The position numbers and the translations under genes were made by a program. A stretch of 7,472 bases of DNA, taken from positions 1 through 7,472 of the forward strand of contig CAKUJM010000070.1 of assembly GCA_934661755.1 (NCBI GenBank), given 5' to 3'. Position 1 is the first letter of the stretch. The number at the start of each line of letters is the position of its first letter. The notes under the pieces were generated by a model, which had not been told where the DNA came from, searched no databases, and saw only the letters and a list, made by a program, of their open reading frames with translations. This DNA is from an uncultured Lentisphaeria bacterium (GTDB taxonomy: Bacteria > Verrucomicrobiota > Lentisphaeria > Oligosphaerales > Oligosphaeraceae). This document shows positions 1 through 7,059 of this stretch, in pieces.

Positions 1-58
1 GCGAACTATTCTCCGCAATGGCCTCAGAAGACGATGCCTGTGTTCAGCGCGAACTATT
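1..58. repeat. Direct decamer repeat at the left edge
   Basis: The decamer GCGAACTATT occurs at 1-10 and again at 49-58, a 48-base period. The bases after each copy are only weakly alike (CTCC against TTTC), so if this is the end of a longer repeat array the array lies mostly to the left of the window. No reading frame here looks like a protein. The decamer could also be a chance match, and no function is assigned. Confidence 0.35.
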
Positions 59-116
59 TTTCATTCTTTGTTACTGCGTCGTGGCGGGGGCGGAGGCGCG
101 TCCCGCGTCCTGGATT

Positions 117-140
117 GGGGTGGCCGCGCCTGGCCGCCCC
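117..140 (+). other. GC-rich hairpin upstream of lnt
   Basis: GGGGTGGCC at 117-125 can pair with GGCCGCCCC at 132-140, giving a 9-bp stem with one G-U pair and a 6-base loop. No run of T follows, so it is not a normal intrinsic terminator for the plus strand. It lies about 60 bases before the lnt start and would be in the 5' leader if transcription begins upstream. It may equally be leftover structure from an upstream gene. No convincing promoter boxes were found between 1 and 200. Confidence 0.3.
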
Positions 141-190
141 AGGGGCATTACATTATGCACGCCGCCCACAGCTGCTTGTATATGCAGGGC

Positions 191-200
191 AGGCAGGAAG
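191..200 (+). promoter_or_regulatory. Ribosome binding site that decides the lnt start
   Basis: AGGCAGGAAG is purine-rich and lies directly before ATGATGGTG. It supports a start in the 201-207 cluster (ATG 201, ATG 204 or GTG 207) rather than the open-frame ATG at position 18, which has no such site. By spacing, GTG 207 (6 bases after AGGAAG) or ATG 204 may be used as readily as ATG 201. Confidence 0.5.
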
Positions 201-1916
201 ATGATGGTGCACGACTGTACAATTTTGCGGCGGCTGCGCTGGTGGCGGGCGATTGCGGCGGTGGTCGGCGGCGGGCTGGCAAGTGCGTCTTTTTCGCCGC
301 TGGAGTGGTCCTGGGCGGCCTTTTTGGCGATGGTGCCATTGCTGGCATTGCCATTTCCGCGGCGTCATCTTGAGCGTCTGGCGATCGGCGGCCTTTTTGG
401 CTACGTCCATTTTGCGACCCTCCTGCATTGGCTCAACGCCGTCGGTTTTGGCGCGGGGTGGCTTCTGGCGGGGTACTGTGCGCTTTTCCCGATGGCGTGG
501 TACTGGTTGGCCGCCGATGTGGCATGGCGTCTCAAGCCGGTGGAGGTCCTCAAGGATGGCGAGACGGCGGCGTCGCCGCCGCATTGCCCGGGAGCGCCGC
601 TGCTGCCGCCGGGCGCCGGCTGGCGGATGCAGCTTTTGGCCGGGGTGGCGCCGGTGGCCGGCTGGACGGCGCTGGAGTGGCTGCGGGGATGGCTGTTCAC
701 CGGCTTCCCCTGGGCCATCCTGGGCACCTCGCAGGCATTCAACCCGCTCACCCGGCAATGCGTGTCGGTGGCGGGACCATACGGACTGGGGACCGCCATC
801 ATGGCGGTGAATGCCGGAATTGCGGCGGCCATTGTCGCGCGGCGGAAGTGGTGGCGCCAGCCGCTGTGGTGGACCGCGGTGGCGGCCCTGGCGGCGGTGC
901 TGCTGCATGGCGTCGCCGTCCGCGTGGGCGCGTCCGCCCAGCCCGCCGGCCGCACTCTGACGGTGATGGCGGTGCAGGGCGATTTGCCGGAATGCCGGTC
1001 ATGGGACTACGACCTTTTCGAGTACTCCTGGCAGCGCTACAGCTGGCTGACGCTTGACGGGCTGGCCCGGGCGGGGCGGCCGATTGACCTGGCGGTCTGG
1101 CCGGAGGGGGCGTTGCCTTGCGCCATCGGCTATCATCCGTATGCCAGGAACCTGCAGGCGCTTCTGCGGAAGATGGACGGCGTGCCGCTGCTGCTGGGGG
1201 CGATCGACTTGCGTCCGAAGAATTTCCAGGTGCTGCTGAAGCCCGGATTCGACGAATCGGACTGCGGCTTGTACAATTCCGCCTTTCTGCTGACAGCGTC
1301 CAGCCCGCTATTGGCCAATGCATCGACTCCGCTGCGCAGCGGCCATTACGACAAGATCCACCTGGTGCCGTTTGGCGAGTACGTGCCCTTTTCGCGTTAT
1401 TTTCCATGGCTGCCGGGGCTCATCGGCATGGGCCGGGACATGACCGCCGGCAGCAGGTACACGCTTTTCAAATGCGCCGGCGCCCGCTTTGGCGTAAGCA
1501 TCTGCTTCGAGGATGCATTTCCCGGAATCCCGCGTCGCTTCATGCAGGACGGCGCCGATTTCCTGGTGACCATCACCAACGACTGCTGGTATCCATTTTC
1601 CGCCGAGGCCCGGCAGCATCTGGCCCATGCGGTGATGCGCGCCGTCGAAAACCGGGTGCCGCTCCTGCGCTCCGGCAACAACAGCGACACCTGCCTCATC
1701 TTGCCGGACGGTTCCATCACGGGGGTGGTTCGCGATCGCCATGGCGGCCAATATGGCGCCGGAACCGGGGTATACAATGTGCCGGTGGCAGGCCGTGCCG
1801 GGCTGTCGCCATATTGCCGTTTTGGCGACTGGGCGGCATGGCTGTGCCTGATGGCGGCAATCGCCGTCCAGACCGCGGCTTGCCGTCATCGCCGGACCGC
1901 AGTGCAGAAGAAGTGA
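201..1916 (+). CDS. lnt: Apolipoprotein N-acyltransferase
   Basis: Lnt transfers a third acyl chain from a phospholipid to the N-terminal cysteine of outer-membrane-type lipoproteins, the last step after Lgt and LspA, at the periplasmic face of the inner membrane. The product is 571 residues counted from ATG 201, somewhat longer than the ~510 of E. coli Lnt. Residues ~14-105 and ~145-242 are hydrophobic membrane segments and include the family motif FTGFPW (166-171). A nitrilase-type domain spans ~253-530, and a final hydrophobic stretch lies at ~543-560. The catalytic triad is visible: Glu302 in WPEGALP, Lys385 in HYDKIHLVPFGEY and Cys435 in SICFED, matching E267/K335/C387 of E. coli by motif. 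Trp268 and Glu393 also align with conserved residues, whereas Phe436 replaces E. coli Tyr388. TNDCWY, RSGNN and LSPYCRFGDW match the conserved C-terminal blocks. The open frame extends back to 18, but residues encoded by 18-200 do not look like Lnt. The stop is one base from the trkH start. Confidence 0.95.
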   Translation: MMVHDCTILRRLRWWRAIAAVVGGGLASASFSPLEWSWAAFLAMVPLLALPFPRRHLERLAIGGLFGYVHFATLLHWLNAVGFGAGWLLAGYCALFPMAWYWLAADVAWRLKPVEVLKDGETAASPPHCPGAPLLPPGAGWRMQLLAGVAPVAGWTALEWLRGWLFTGFPWAILGTSQAFNPLTRQCVSVAGPYGLGTAIMAVNAGIAAAIVARRKWWRQPLWWTAVAALAAVLLHGVAVRVGASAQPAGRTLTVMAVQGDLPECRSWDYDLFEYSWQRYSWLTLDGLARAGRPIDLAVWPEGALPCAIGYHPYARNLQALLRKMDGVPLLLGAIDLRPKNFQVLLKPGFDESDCGLYNSAFLLTASSPLLANASTPLRSGHYDKIHLVPFGEYVPFSRYFPWLPGLIGMGRDMTAGSRYTLFKCAGARFGVSICFEDAFPGIPRRFMQDGADFLVTITNDCWYPFSAEARQHLAHAVMRAVENRVPLLRSGNNSDTCLILPDGSITGVVRDRHGGQYGAGTGVYNVPVAGRAGLSPYCRFGDWAAWLCLMAAIAVQTAACRHRRTAVQKK

Positions 1917-1917
1917 A

Positions 1918-4119
1918 ATGACCAGGACACTCCCAATCTACCGCCGATGGCTGCAGATGAATTTCCTGCACAGCCTGCTGATTTTGCTGGCGGGGTTGCT
2001 CATGCACCTCTTCCTGCTGTCCTTCGGCGCCGCCGGTGACGACGGCCATGGTCTCATGCTCCTGCGTGGCTTCGGGATCTCCGGGGTGTTCTATCTTTTC
2101 TTCTGGTGGCATCGCAGCCGGCGTCTGCGCAGCGGCGACCGCGCGGTGCTGCGGCTGTGGTATCTGGATTGCGTCTTCCTGACCGCCTTCCCCGCGTGGC
2201 AGTACCTGGCCGGCGCCGCCGCGATGCCATGGCGGGCGCTTCTGGGGACGGCGGTGCTGTTTTGGCAGAACCGCGCCCTCTACCGCAGTTCGCGGCTCAC
2301 GGCCTGGCTGTTCATGCGCGGCCGCCTGGGAATACGGCGGCTGTTGCGCGAAAATGCCGCCGCCGCGGCCGTCGTTCCCGGCCATCTCAACAGCTGGTGC
2401 CTGACCGCCGCCGCCGCCATGGCGCTGATGATGGCGTACAATGGGGGGCAGTCCTATGCGGTGTCGCCGCCGCCGCTGGCGACGTGGGCGCGATGGCTGT
2501 TCACCGCCGGAACGCTGGCGTTCCTGTGGTGCCGGTGCGTCCTGGCGCTGCATCGCAGCTACTGGCTGCCGACGGATGGCGCCGGGCAGTCGTCCATGCT
2601 GCGTGTCTTGCGGATGCTCCAGCATCTGCCATGGCCGTTCTGGATGCTGCTGGCAAGCATGCTCCCGCTGGCGGCGGCAGTCCGGCAGGGGCTCGGCGCC
2701 TGGGTGGTGCCAACAGCGCTTGGGCATCTGCTCTGCGGCTGCCTCTTCCTGCATTATGCCGGCGGCCGGCCATCGCGGTTCTGGGGATGGCTGCTGTCGC
2801 ATCCCGCGCATCTACTGGCCGCCAGCTTCGTGCAGATCATCGCCTGCGGCGCCTATTTGCTGTCGCTGCCCTGCTGTGATCCCGCCGGCGAGGGGCTGGC
2901 GGTGCAGGACGCGCTTTTCACCGCCACCAGCGCAGTGTGCGTCACCGGACTGAGCGTCATCGACATCGCCACCCAGCTTACCGGCATTGGCCAGCTGATC
3001 CTCGCGGTGCTCATCCAGCTGGGATCGCTGGGGATCATGACGGTCGGCTCCTTCATTGCCCTCAGCTTCGGCCATCGTCTGGGGGTGCTGGAAAGCTCCG
3101 CGCTGCAGGACATGACCGGCGAAGAGCGGGGCGCGCTGGCCAAGCGGCTGATCCGCACCGTCATCCTGCTGACGCTGTCGATCGAGGCCATCGGGACCGC
3201 CGCCATGACCGGCTATTTTCTCTGGGCCGACGCCTTCGGGCGCCCGGCAGACGCCTTGCGCCACGGCGCCTTCCTCACCCTCAATGCATTCTGCAACTCG
3301 GGCTTCTCCATCCTGCCTGACAACTGCTGCCAATTGCGGCATGACGCCGTGCCGCTGCTCATCCTGTCGGCGCTCATCACCATCGGCGGACTTGGCTATC
3401 ACGTCATCGCCAATCTCTGGAGCCGCCTTTTCGACCGGCGGCCATTGCGACTTCCCGCGCATGTCAAGCTCATCCTCTGGGTGAGCGCCATCCTGACGAT
3501 GCTGGGGACGGTGGTGCTGTTCATTGCGGAATACGACAACACCCTGGTCGGACTTTCCCTCGGACAGCGCGGCGCCAACGCACTGTTCCAGTCGGTGAGC
3601 TGCCGCACCGCGGGATTCAATTCGGTTCCCGTCGAAGGAATGAAGCCGGTATCGCAGCTGACGTCGATTTTCCTGATGTTCTGCGGAGGCGCGCCCGCCT
3701 CCAATGCCGGCGGAATCCGCGTGACTACCGTCGGCATCCTGGCCATGCTGATCGTATCGATCATCCGCGGGCGCCGTGAAGTCGTGGTCTTCCAGACCAC
3801 GGTGAGCGACCAGACGATCCGGCAGGCCGCGGCGGTATTGGTCACAGCCATGGGGTGTGTCTTCACCGCCACATTGCTGCTGAGCGCCCACATGCCGCAG
3901 GCCGCGCTGCTGGACATCCTGTTCGAGGCGGTATCCGCCATCGGCACCGTCGGACTGAGCACGGGGCTCACGACGCAGCTGGACCTGTTTGGCAAGATCG
4001 TCATCATCACGCTGATGCTTGCCGGACGGGTGGGGTTCCTGACGCTGCTGGCGATGATGCGCACGTCAGGCGGCCGTTCCCGCATCCATTATCCAGCCAA
4101 CCGCATCATGATCGGCTAA
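1918..4119 (+). CDS. TrkH/KtrB-family potassium uptake protein with long N-terminal membrane extension
   Basis: This is a K+-translocating subunit of a Trk/Ktr-type system in the inner membrane. The TrkH core occupies ~290-733. All four selectivity-filter loops keep their glycine: Gly344 (SAVCVTGLS), Gly462 (FCNSGFS), Gly566 (CRTAGFN) and Gly679 (GTVGLS). The gating loop of the third repeat is present as GGAPASNAGG (590-599), and the conserved Arg704 of the last repeat sits in AGRVGFLTL. At 733 residues it is far longer than TrkH (~480) or KtrB (~450). Residues 1-290 add about eight hydrophobic segments (near 16-36, 47-64, 82-100, 105-116, 156-173, 189-211, 236-258 and 260-280), with an arginine-rich stretch at 119-144. 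No TrkA/KtrA partner is in the window. ATG 1918 is 1 base after the lnt stop, with a weak GAAGAAG upstream, so translation is probably coupled. The TrkH versus KtrB subtype, and hence ion coupling, cannot be settled from sequence alone. Confidence 0.93.
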   Translation: MTRTLPIYRRWLQMNFLHSLLILLAGLLMHLFLLSFGAAGDDGHGLMLLRGFGISGVFYLFFWWHRSRRLRSGDRAVLRLWYLDCVFLTAFPAWQYLAGAAAMPWRALLGTAVLFWQNRALYRSSRLTAWLFMRGRLGIRRLLRENAAAAAVVPGHLNSWCLTAAAAMALMMAYNGGQSYAVSPPPLATWARWLFTAGTLAFLWCRCVLALHRSYWLPTDGAGQSSMLRVLRMLQHLPWPFWMLLASMLPLAAAVRQGLGAWVVPTALGHLLCGCLFLHYAGGRPSRFWGWLLSHPAHLLAASFVQIIACGAYLLSLPCCDPAGEGLAVQDALFTATSAVCVTGLSVIDIATQLTGIGQLILAVLIQLGSLGIMTVGSFIALSFGHRLGVLESSALQDMTGEERGALAKRLIRTVILLTLSIEAIGTAAMTGYFLWADAFGRPADALRHGAFLTLNAFCNSGFSILPDNCCQLRHDAVPLLILSALITIGGLGYHVIANLWSRLFDRRPLRLPAHVKLILWVSAILTMLGTVVLFIAEYDNTLVGLSLGQRGANALFQSVSCRTAGFNSVPVEGMKPVSQLTSIFLMFCGGAPASNAGGIRVTTVGILAMLIVSIIRGRREVVVFQTTVSDQTIRQAAAVLVTAMGCVFTATLLLSAHMPQAALLDILFEAVSAIGTVGLSTGLTTQLDLFGKIVIITLMLAGRVGFLTLLAMMRTSGGRSRIHYPANRIMIG

Positions 4120-4125
4120 TGACAT

Positions 4126-4131
4126 GGAGGG
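4126..4131 (+). promoter_or_regulatory. Shine-Dalgarno site for dsbD
   Basis: GGAGGG lies 4 bases before ATG 4136. It overlaps the in-frame ATG at 4124, which therefore has no binding site of its own and is unlikely to be the start. This puts dsbD initiation 16 bases after the trkH stop. Confidence 0.6.
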
Positions 4132-4135
4132 CAAA

Positions 4136-5755
4136 ATGACCAATGGAATCCATCGGGGCGGGCGCATGTCCCGCCGGGGGGACGCCGTCGCCATGGCCGT
4201 CGCGGCCATGCTGGCGGCGACGGTTGCGGTTTTCGCCCAGGACAACGGCTTTGGCGCCAGCGCGCGTTTTCTGGCTGGTGGCGAAGGCGGCGGGCTGCGG
4301 GTGGCGGTGACGCTGATTGCGCCGACGGATGGCGTGATTCCCGCAGACAGCATCGCGCTGGAGGCTCCGGATGGCGGCTATGACATTGTCCCGGAGAAGC
4401 TGCCGGCGCCAATGCCTTCGGCGGATTATCCGGATGGCGTCTACCGCAATGGCGCCACCATCCTCTATCGCGTGGAGCCGGCCTTGCCGCCGCCGGTCCT
4501 CGACTTCACCTTGCAGGGCTGCACCGCGTCGGTGTGCCATCTGCCGCAGACGGTGGTCTTCGGGGCGTCGCCGGATGCCGCCGGGCCGTCGTCGCCGGAC
4601 GTCGTTGGAGGGGATGCAGGCGGGGCACTGCGCCTGGCGGAGTTCACGATATCGCGCACCAGCGTCGGCTATTCGGACGCGGAGGCCTTTTGCAATTGGC
4701 TCTCTGGCATTGCCGCGGAGGATCCCGCGGATCCGCTGTCACGCGCATACGCCAGGTATGGCGGGATTCTGACCCTGTTGCTGGCCGTCGGTCTGGGCGT
4801 GCTGCTGAATTTGACGCCGTGTGTCCTGCCGATGATTCCAATTACCCTGGGAGTCATCGGCGCCCGCAGCGGAAGCCGCGCGGCTGGGGCTTTCCTCGGC
4901 GGGATGTACGGCCTGGGGATGGCGCTGGCCTTCGGCGGATTGGGGATCGGCTTCCTGATGGTCGGGGGGCAATTTGGCGCTCTGTCCGCCAATGCCTGGG
5001 TGAATCTGGCCGCCGGAGTGGTCTTCGTGCTGCTGGCGGCCGCCATGGCCGACCTGTTTTCATTGGACTTAAGCCGTTTTCGCGGCAAGGTGCCGGCTGG
5101 CGGCGGCAGGGCCGGCGGGGCGGCGGCGGCATTCCTCCTGGGGGTGATGGCCGCACTGCTGGCGGGCGCATGCGTGGCGCCGGTGCTGCTGTGGGTGCTA
5201 CTGTTGTCGGTGGATCTGCTGCAGCGCGGCAATGCAGTGGCGTGGCTATTGCCGCTGGCGCTGGGCGCCGGCCTCGGCCTGCCATGGCCGATCCTGGGCG
5301 GTGGCGTGGCGTCACTGCCGCGCCCGGGAAGGTGGATGATCTGGGTGAAGCGCGCCTTCGCGATCCTGATCCTGCTTTTCGGCGTATACTATATTGGCTT
5401 GTCGATCAAGATCATGCGCGGCAACCGCCCCGTGGCGGAGGCGGCGGCGGAAGCCGGTGGGCTGGCGCCGCTGTGGTCCGCCGACATCAGGCAGTCGCTT
5501 GAGCGATCCCGGCAAACCGGCAAAGCCGTCCTGGTTGATTTCTGGGGGCTGGCCTGCAAGTCATGCAAGGCCATGGACGCCACCACCTTGCGCGATCGCC
5601 AGGTGCGTGCGCTCCTGGATGGTTACATCTGCCTGAAGGTTCGTGGCGACGATCATCGGGACGCCGACGCCCAGGCGCTGATGGCGCATTGCCGGGTCAT
5701 CGGCTTTCCGACTTATGTGATATTGCAGCCGCCGCGGCCTGCGGCTACGCAGTGA
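4136..5755 (+). CDS. dsbD: DsbD-like thiol:disulfide interchange protein, C-terminus shortened
   Basis: DsbD carries electrons from cytoplasmic thioredoxin across the inner membrane to periplasmic thiol reductases. The product is 539 residues from ATG 4136. Residues ~12-34 form a signal peptide ending in AVFA before Gln35; Met11 (4166) is an alternative start. The periplasmic alpha domain (~35-190) has a cysteine pair Cys129/Cys134 in QGCTASVCHLP. The membrane domain (~208-424) has about six helices with Cys229 in LTPCVLPM and Cys346 in GACVAPV, the expected redox pair. The last two helices of the eight-helix E. coli protein are not evident. The C-terminal thioredoxin domain (~443-539) has CKSC at 474-477 and cis-Pro525 in GFPT. 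Ala473 stands where a tryptophan normally precedes the first cysteine. The chain ends only ~14 residues after the cis-proline, in PPRPAATQ, against ~34 in E. coli. The last strand and helix of the thioredoxin fold therefore look lost, possibly through rearrangement with the opposing gene. Family assignment is firm; activity of the C-terminal domain is uncertain. Confidence 0.88.
   Translation: MTNGIHRGGRMSRRGDAVAMAVAAMLAATVAVFAQDNGFGASARFLAGGEGGGLRVAVTLIAPTDGVIPADSIALEAPDGGYDIVPEKLPAPMPSADYPDGVYRNGATILYRVEPALPPPVLDFTLQGCTASVCHLPQTVVFGASPDAAGPSSPDVVGGDAGGALRLAEFTISRTSVGYSDAEAFCNWLSGIAAEDPADPLSRAYARYGGILTLLLAVGLGVLLNLTPCVLPMIPITLGVIGARSGSRAAGAFLGGMYGLGMALAFGGLGIGFLMVGGQFGALSANAWVNLAAGVVFVLLAAAMADLFSLDLSRFRGKVPAGGGRAGGAAAAFLLGVMAALLAGACVAPVLLWVLLLSVDLLQRGNAVAWLLPLALGAGLGLPWPILGGGVASLPRPGRWMIWVKRAFAILILLFGVYYIGLSIKIMRGNRPVAEAAAEAGGLAPLWSADIRQSLERSRQTGKAVLVDFWGLACKSCKAMDATTLRDRQVRALLDGYICLKVRGDDHRDADAQALMAHCRVIGFPTYVILQPPRPAATQ
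5727..5746. other. Short hairpin at the convergent junction
   Basis: AGCCGC (5727-5732) can pair with GCGGCT (5741-5746) across an 8-base loop. It lies over the last codons of dsbD, where its protein turns low-complexity. There is no T-run on either strand, so it is a poor terminator candidate. Its interest is its position at the suspected rearrangement point; it could be coincidental in such GC-rich DNA. Confidence 0.25.
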
Positions 5756-5928
5756 TCCCCGCCGCCGCCAGCGAAATCCTGTGCACCAGCAGGTCGTGTT
5801 CAAAGGTGTACGGGCTGCTCTTTGTAATGGTTGCGGATCGGCACCAGGCCGCCAGACAGCTGCGGGACTTCGCATTCACAAAGCTCGGCATTGCCGGGCG
5901 AAACGACGGTGACGATGTAGTTTTTCAT
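5745..5928 (-). pseudogene. Remnant of an MDR (zinc-type alcohol dehydrogenase-like) gene, 5' fragment with frameshift
   Basis: A minus-strand frame opens at ATG 5928 and stops at TGA 5800-5802 after 42 codons. Its start overlaps the epimerase TGA as ATGA, the usual sign of a translationally coupled downstream gene. The 42 residues begin MKNYIVTVVSPGNAEL and run through EVPQL and LVPIRNHY, which resembles the first strands of the GroES-like domain of medium-chain dehydrogenases (MK..IV..PG..EL.E..VP....G.V.IR). After NHY the frame yields KEQPVHL and stops. The neighbouring frame instead reads SSPYTFEHDLLVHR, which fits the SPGTE-like segment expected next in this family, and ends at TAG 5745-5747. 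The rest of a ~340-residue enzyme is absent. I read this as a frameshifted, 3'-deleted gene that once followed the epimerase. It could instead be a real 42-residue small protein, or an assembly artefact. The family call rests on remembered motif patterns, not a search. Confidence 0.5.
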
Positions 5929-6989
5929 GGCAAGTCAGTTGATGGAGGCGGTTGCGGTTGGCGGACGCCATTTCCGGCCAGGCACTCGTCCATCCGCTGG
6001 TTGAGCAGCCGGGTGTATTCGGATTGGCAGTTTTCCCAGGCGTCCCGCGGGCAGCGCCCGATCTCGTACTTGAGGCCGTCGTGGAGCTTCTTCAGGTCGG
6101 TTTGCCTCATACCGGTGGCGGCGAGCACCTTGGAGTTGTCAATTACCCGTTCGAAGAGGCGGTCGTATTCCAGTTGCCAGCGGGCGCCTCGGTCCCATTG
6201 GCCGCCATTGAAGATCCGCAGGTAGTCCTCCTTGTCGACCCATACCGCCTGCAGGTTGCAGATGTCGCGGTAGTATTCCGCGATCTGCCCCCAGGTGTGG
6301 TGCTCGGAGGTGGAGACGGTGAAGGTCTCGCCGAGGGCCTTGTCATTGAAGAGCAGCCTGGCCAGCATCATGGCGACATCGCCGCCCCAGCTCATGGTCG
6401 CCTGGCAGTCGCGAGCCTGGACTGGCACCGCGACCTGTTTGCCGGCGAAGGCCCTGGCGACGGTCAGGAATGCCTCCAGGGTCGTCAGCTGGTAGCGCAT
6501 GAAGGAGTAGGTGATCGCCGGGCGCACGATGGTCCAGTTCCTGGACGGCAGCGACCTGAGGATGTTTTCGCCGCGCGCCTTGTAGATGCAGTAGTCGTCG
6601 GAATTGCGCAGGATCACATCCGGCGAGGTGTCGATCAGCCGTGGCGAGGTCTCCTTGATCGGCACTTCCTCGTTGGCGTAGATGCGGTAGGTGGAAAGAT
6701 AGATGTAGTGGCCGGTGGATGCGGCGGCATTCGGCACCGTCCATGGCAGCTCGCCGGTGGGATAGATCAGGAAATCGACAATGCCGTCGTATTTGCCGCC
6801 CAGCAGCCGGGCATATTCTGCCATCTCCTTGGCGTTCTTTACGGCGATGTAATGTACGTTCGGACGGTCGCTGGACTTCTGATCCAATGCCACTGCCGTG
6901 ACATCATGGCCCATGTCCGCCAAAATCGGCACGAGGTACTGACCCATTGCGCCAGTCGCGCCCAGCACCAACACGCGTTTTGCACCCAT
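5925..6989 (-). CDS. NAD(P)-dependent epimerase/dehydratase family protein (extended SDR)
   Basis: This is a Rossmann-fold oxidoreductase of the extended short-chain dehydrogenase type, presumably cytoplasmic; the substrate is not identifiable, though sugar-nucleotide or related epimerases are the nearest well-known relatives. Counting from ATG 6989 (354 residues), GATGAMG at 10-16 is the dinucleotide-binding loop and LSTYRIYA (98-105) fits the catalytic-serine strand. DYCIYK contains the YxxxK pair, Tyr133 and Lys137. VRPAITYS (155-162) matches the conserved arginine-proline strand after it. The C-terminal half has EHHTWGQIAEYY and many tryptophans, as in substrate-binding domains. The frame opens at TTG 6998, but AGGAG at 7000-7004 is only 1 base from that codon and 10 bases from ATG 6989, so ATG 6989 is preferred. 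The tail after ~335 (NGVRQPQPPPSTDLP) is low-complexity and probably disordered. Its TGA overlaps the start of the dehydrogenase remnant. It converges on dsbD with no clear terminator between them. Confidence 0.85.
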   Translation of the reverse strand: MGAKRVLVLGATGAMGQYLVPILADMGHDVTAVALDQKSSDRPNVHYIAVKNAKEMAEYARLLGGKYDGIVDFLIYPTGELPWTVPNAAASTGHYIYLSTYRIYANEEVPIKETSPRLIDTSPDVILRNSDDYCIYKARGENILRSLPSRNWTIVRPAITYSFMRYQLTTLEAFLTVARAFAGKQVAVPVQARDCQATMSWGGDVAMMLARLLFNDKALGETFTVSTSEHHTWGQIAEYYRDICNLQAVWVDKEDYLRIFNGGQWDRGARWQLEYDRLFERVIDNSKVLAATGMRQTDLKKLHDGLKYEIGRCPRDAWENCQSEYTRLLNQRMDECLAGNGVRQPQPPPSTDLP

Positions 6990-6999
6990 TGTAGACAAG

Positions 7000-7010
7000 C
7001 TCCTGCTCCT
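7000..7010 (-). promoter_or_regulatory. Tandem Shine-Dalgarno sites of the epimerase gene
   Basis: On the minus strand the sequence reads AGGAGCAGGAG, two overlapping-phase copies of AGGAG. The nearer copy is 10 bases before ATG 6989, a workable spacing, and rules against TTG 6998, which it nearly touches. Confidence 0.55.
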
Positions 7011-7025
7011 GGTTGATTTTTTTTA

Positions 7026-7048
7026 GGCAGAGCTGAATCCGTTCTGCC
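7026..7048 (-). other. Leader hairpin before the epimerase gene
   Basis: GGCAGA (7026-7031) and TCTGCC (7043-7048) form a 6-bp inverted repeat. On the minus strand it precedes an A8 run (7017-7024) and the ribosome sites. The run is of A, not T, in the minus transcript, so it is not an intrinsic terminator for that gene. It may be an operator or a structured 5' leader; there is no sign of a known riboswitch. Confidence 0.3.
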
Positions 7049-7059
7049 GACAGTGCACA

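Noticed and set aside
18..200. N-terminal extension of the lnt reading frame from ATG 18
   Set aside because: The 61 encoded residues do not resemble Lnt, there is no ribosome site at 18, and AGGCAGGAAG lies directly before the ATGs at 201/204, where the protein aligns with Lnt N-termini.
1717..2811. Long minus-strand open frame (364 codons) opposite lnt/trkH
   Set aside because: It is rich in Gln, Pro, Arg and His, typical of the antisense of GC-rich coding DNA, and lies opposite two well-supported genes.
2812..3891. Long minus-strand open frame (359 codons) opposite trkH
   Set aside because: It is antisense to the conserved TrkH core, with compositional bias and no recognisable motif.
5727..5746. 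Intrinsic terminator between dsbD and the epimerase
   Set aside because: The hairpin is short and has no T-run on either strand, so termination here cannot be claimed.
5563..6225. Plus-strand frame running past the end of dsbD
   Set aside because: It is out of frame with dsbD, does not restore the missing thioredoxin strand and helix, and is rich in Arg, Ser and Cys without motif.
5952..7016. 354-codon plus-strand open frame opposite the epimerase
   Set aside because: The minus strand encodes a clear Rossmann protein with GATGAMG and YxxxK. The plus frame has no recognisable domain and is a mirror of GC-rich codon use.
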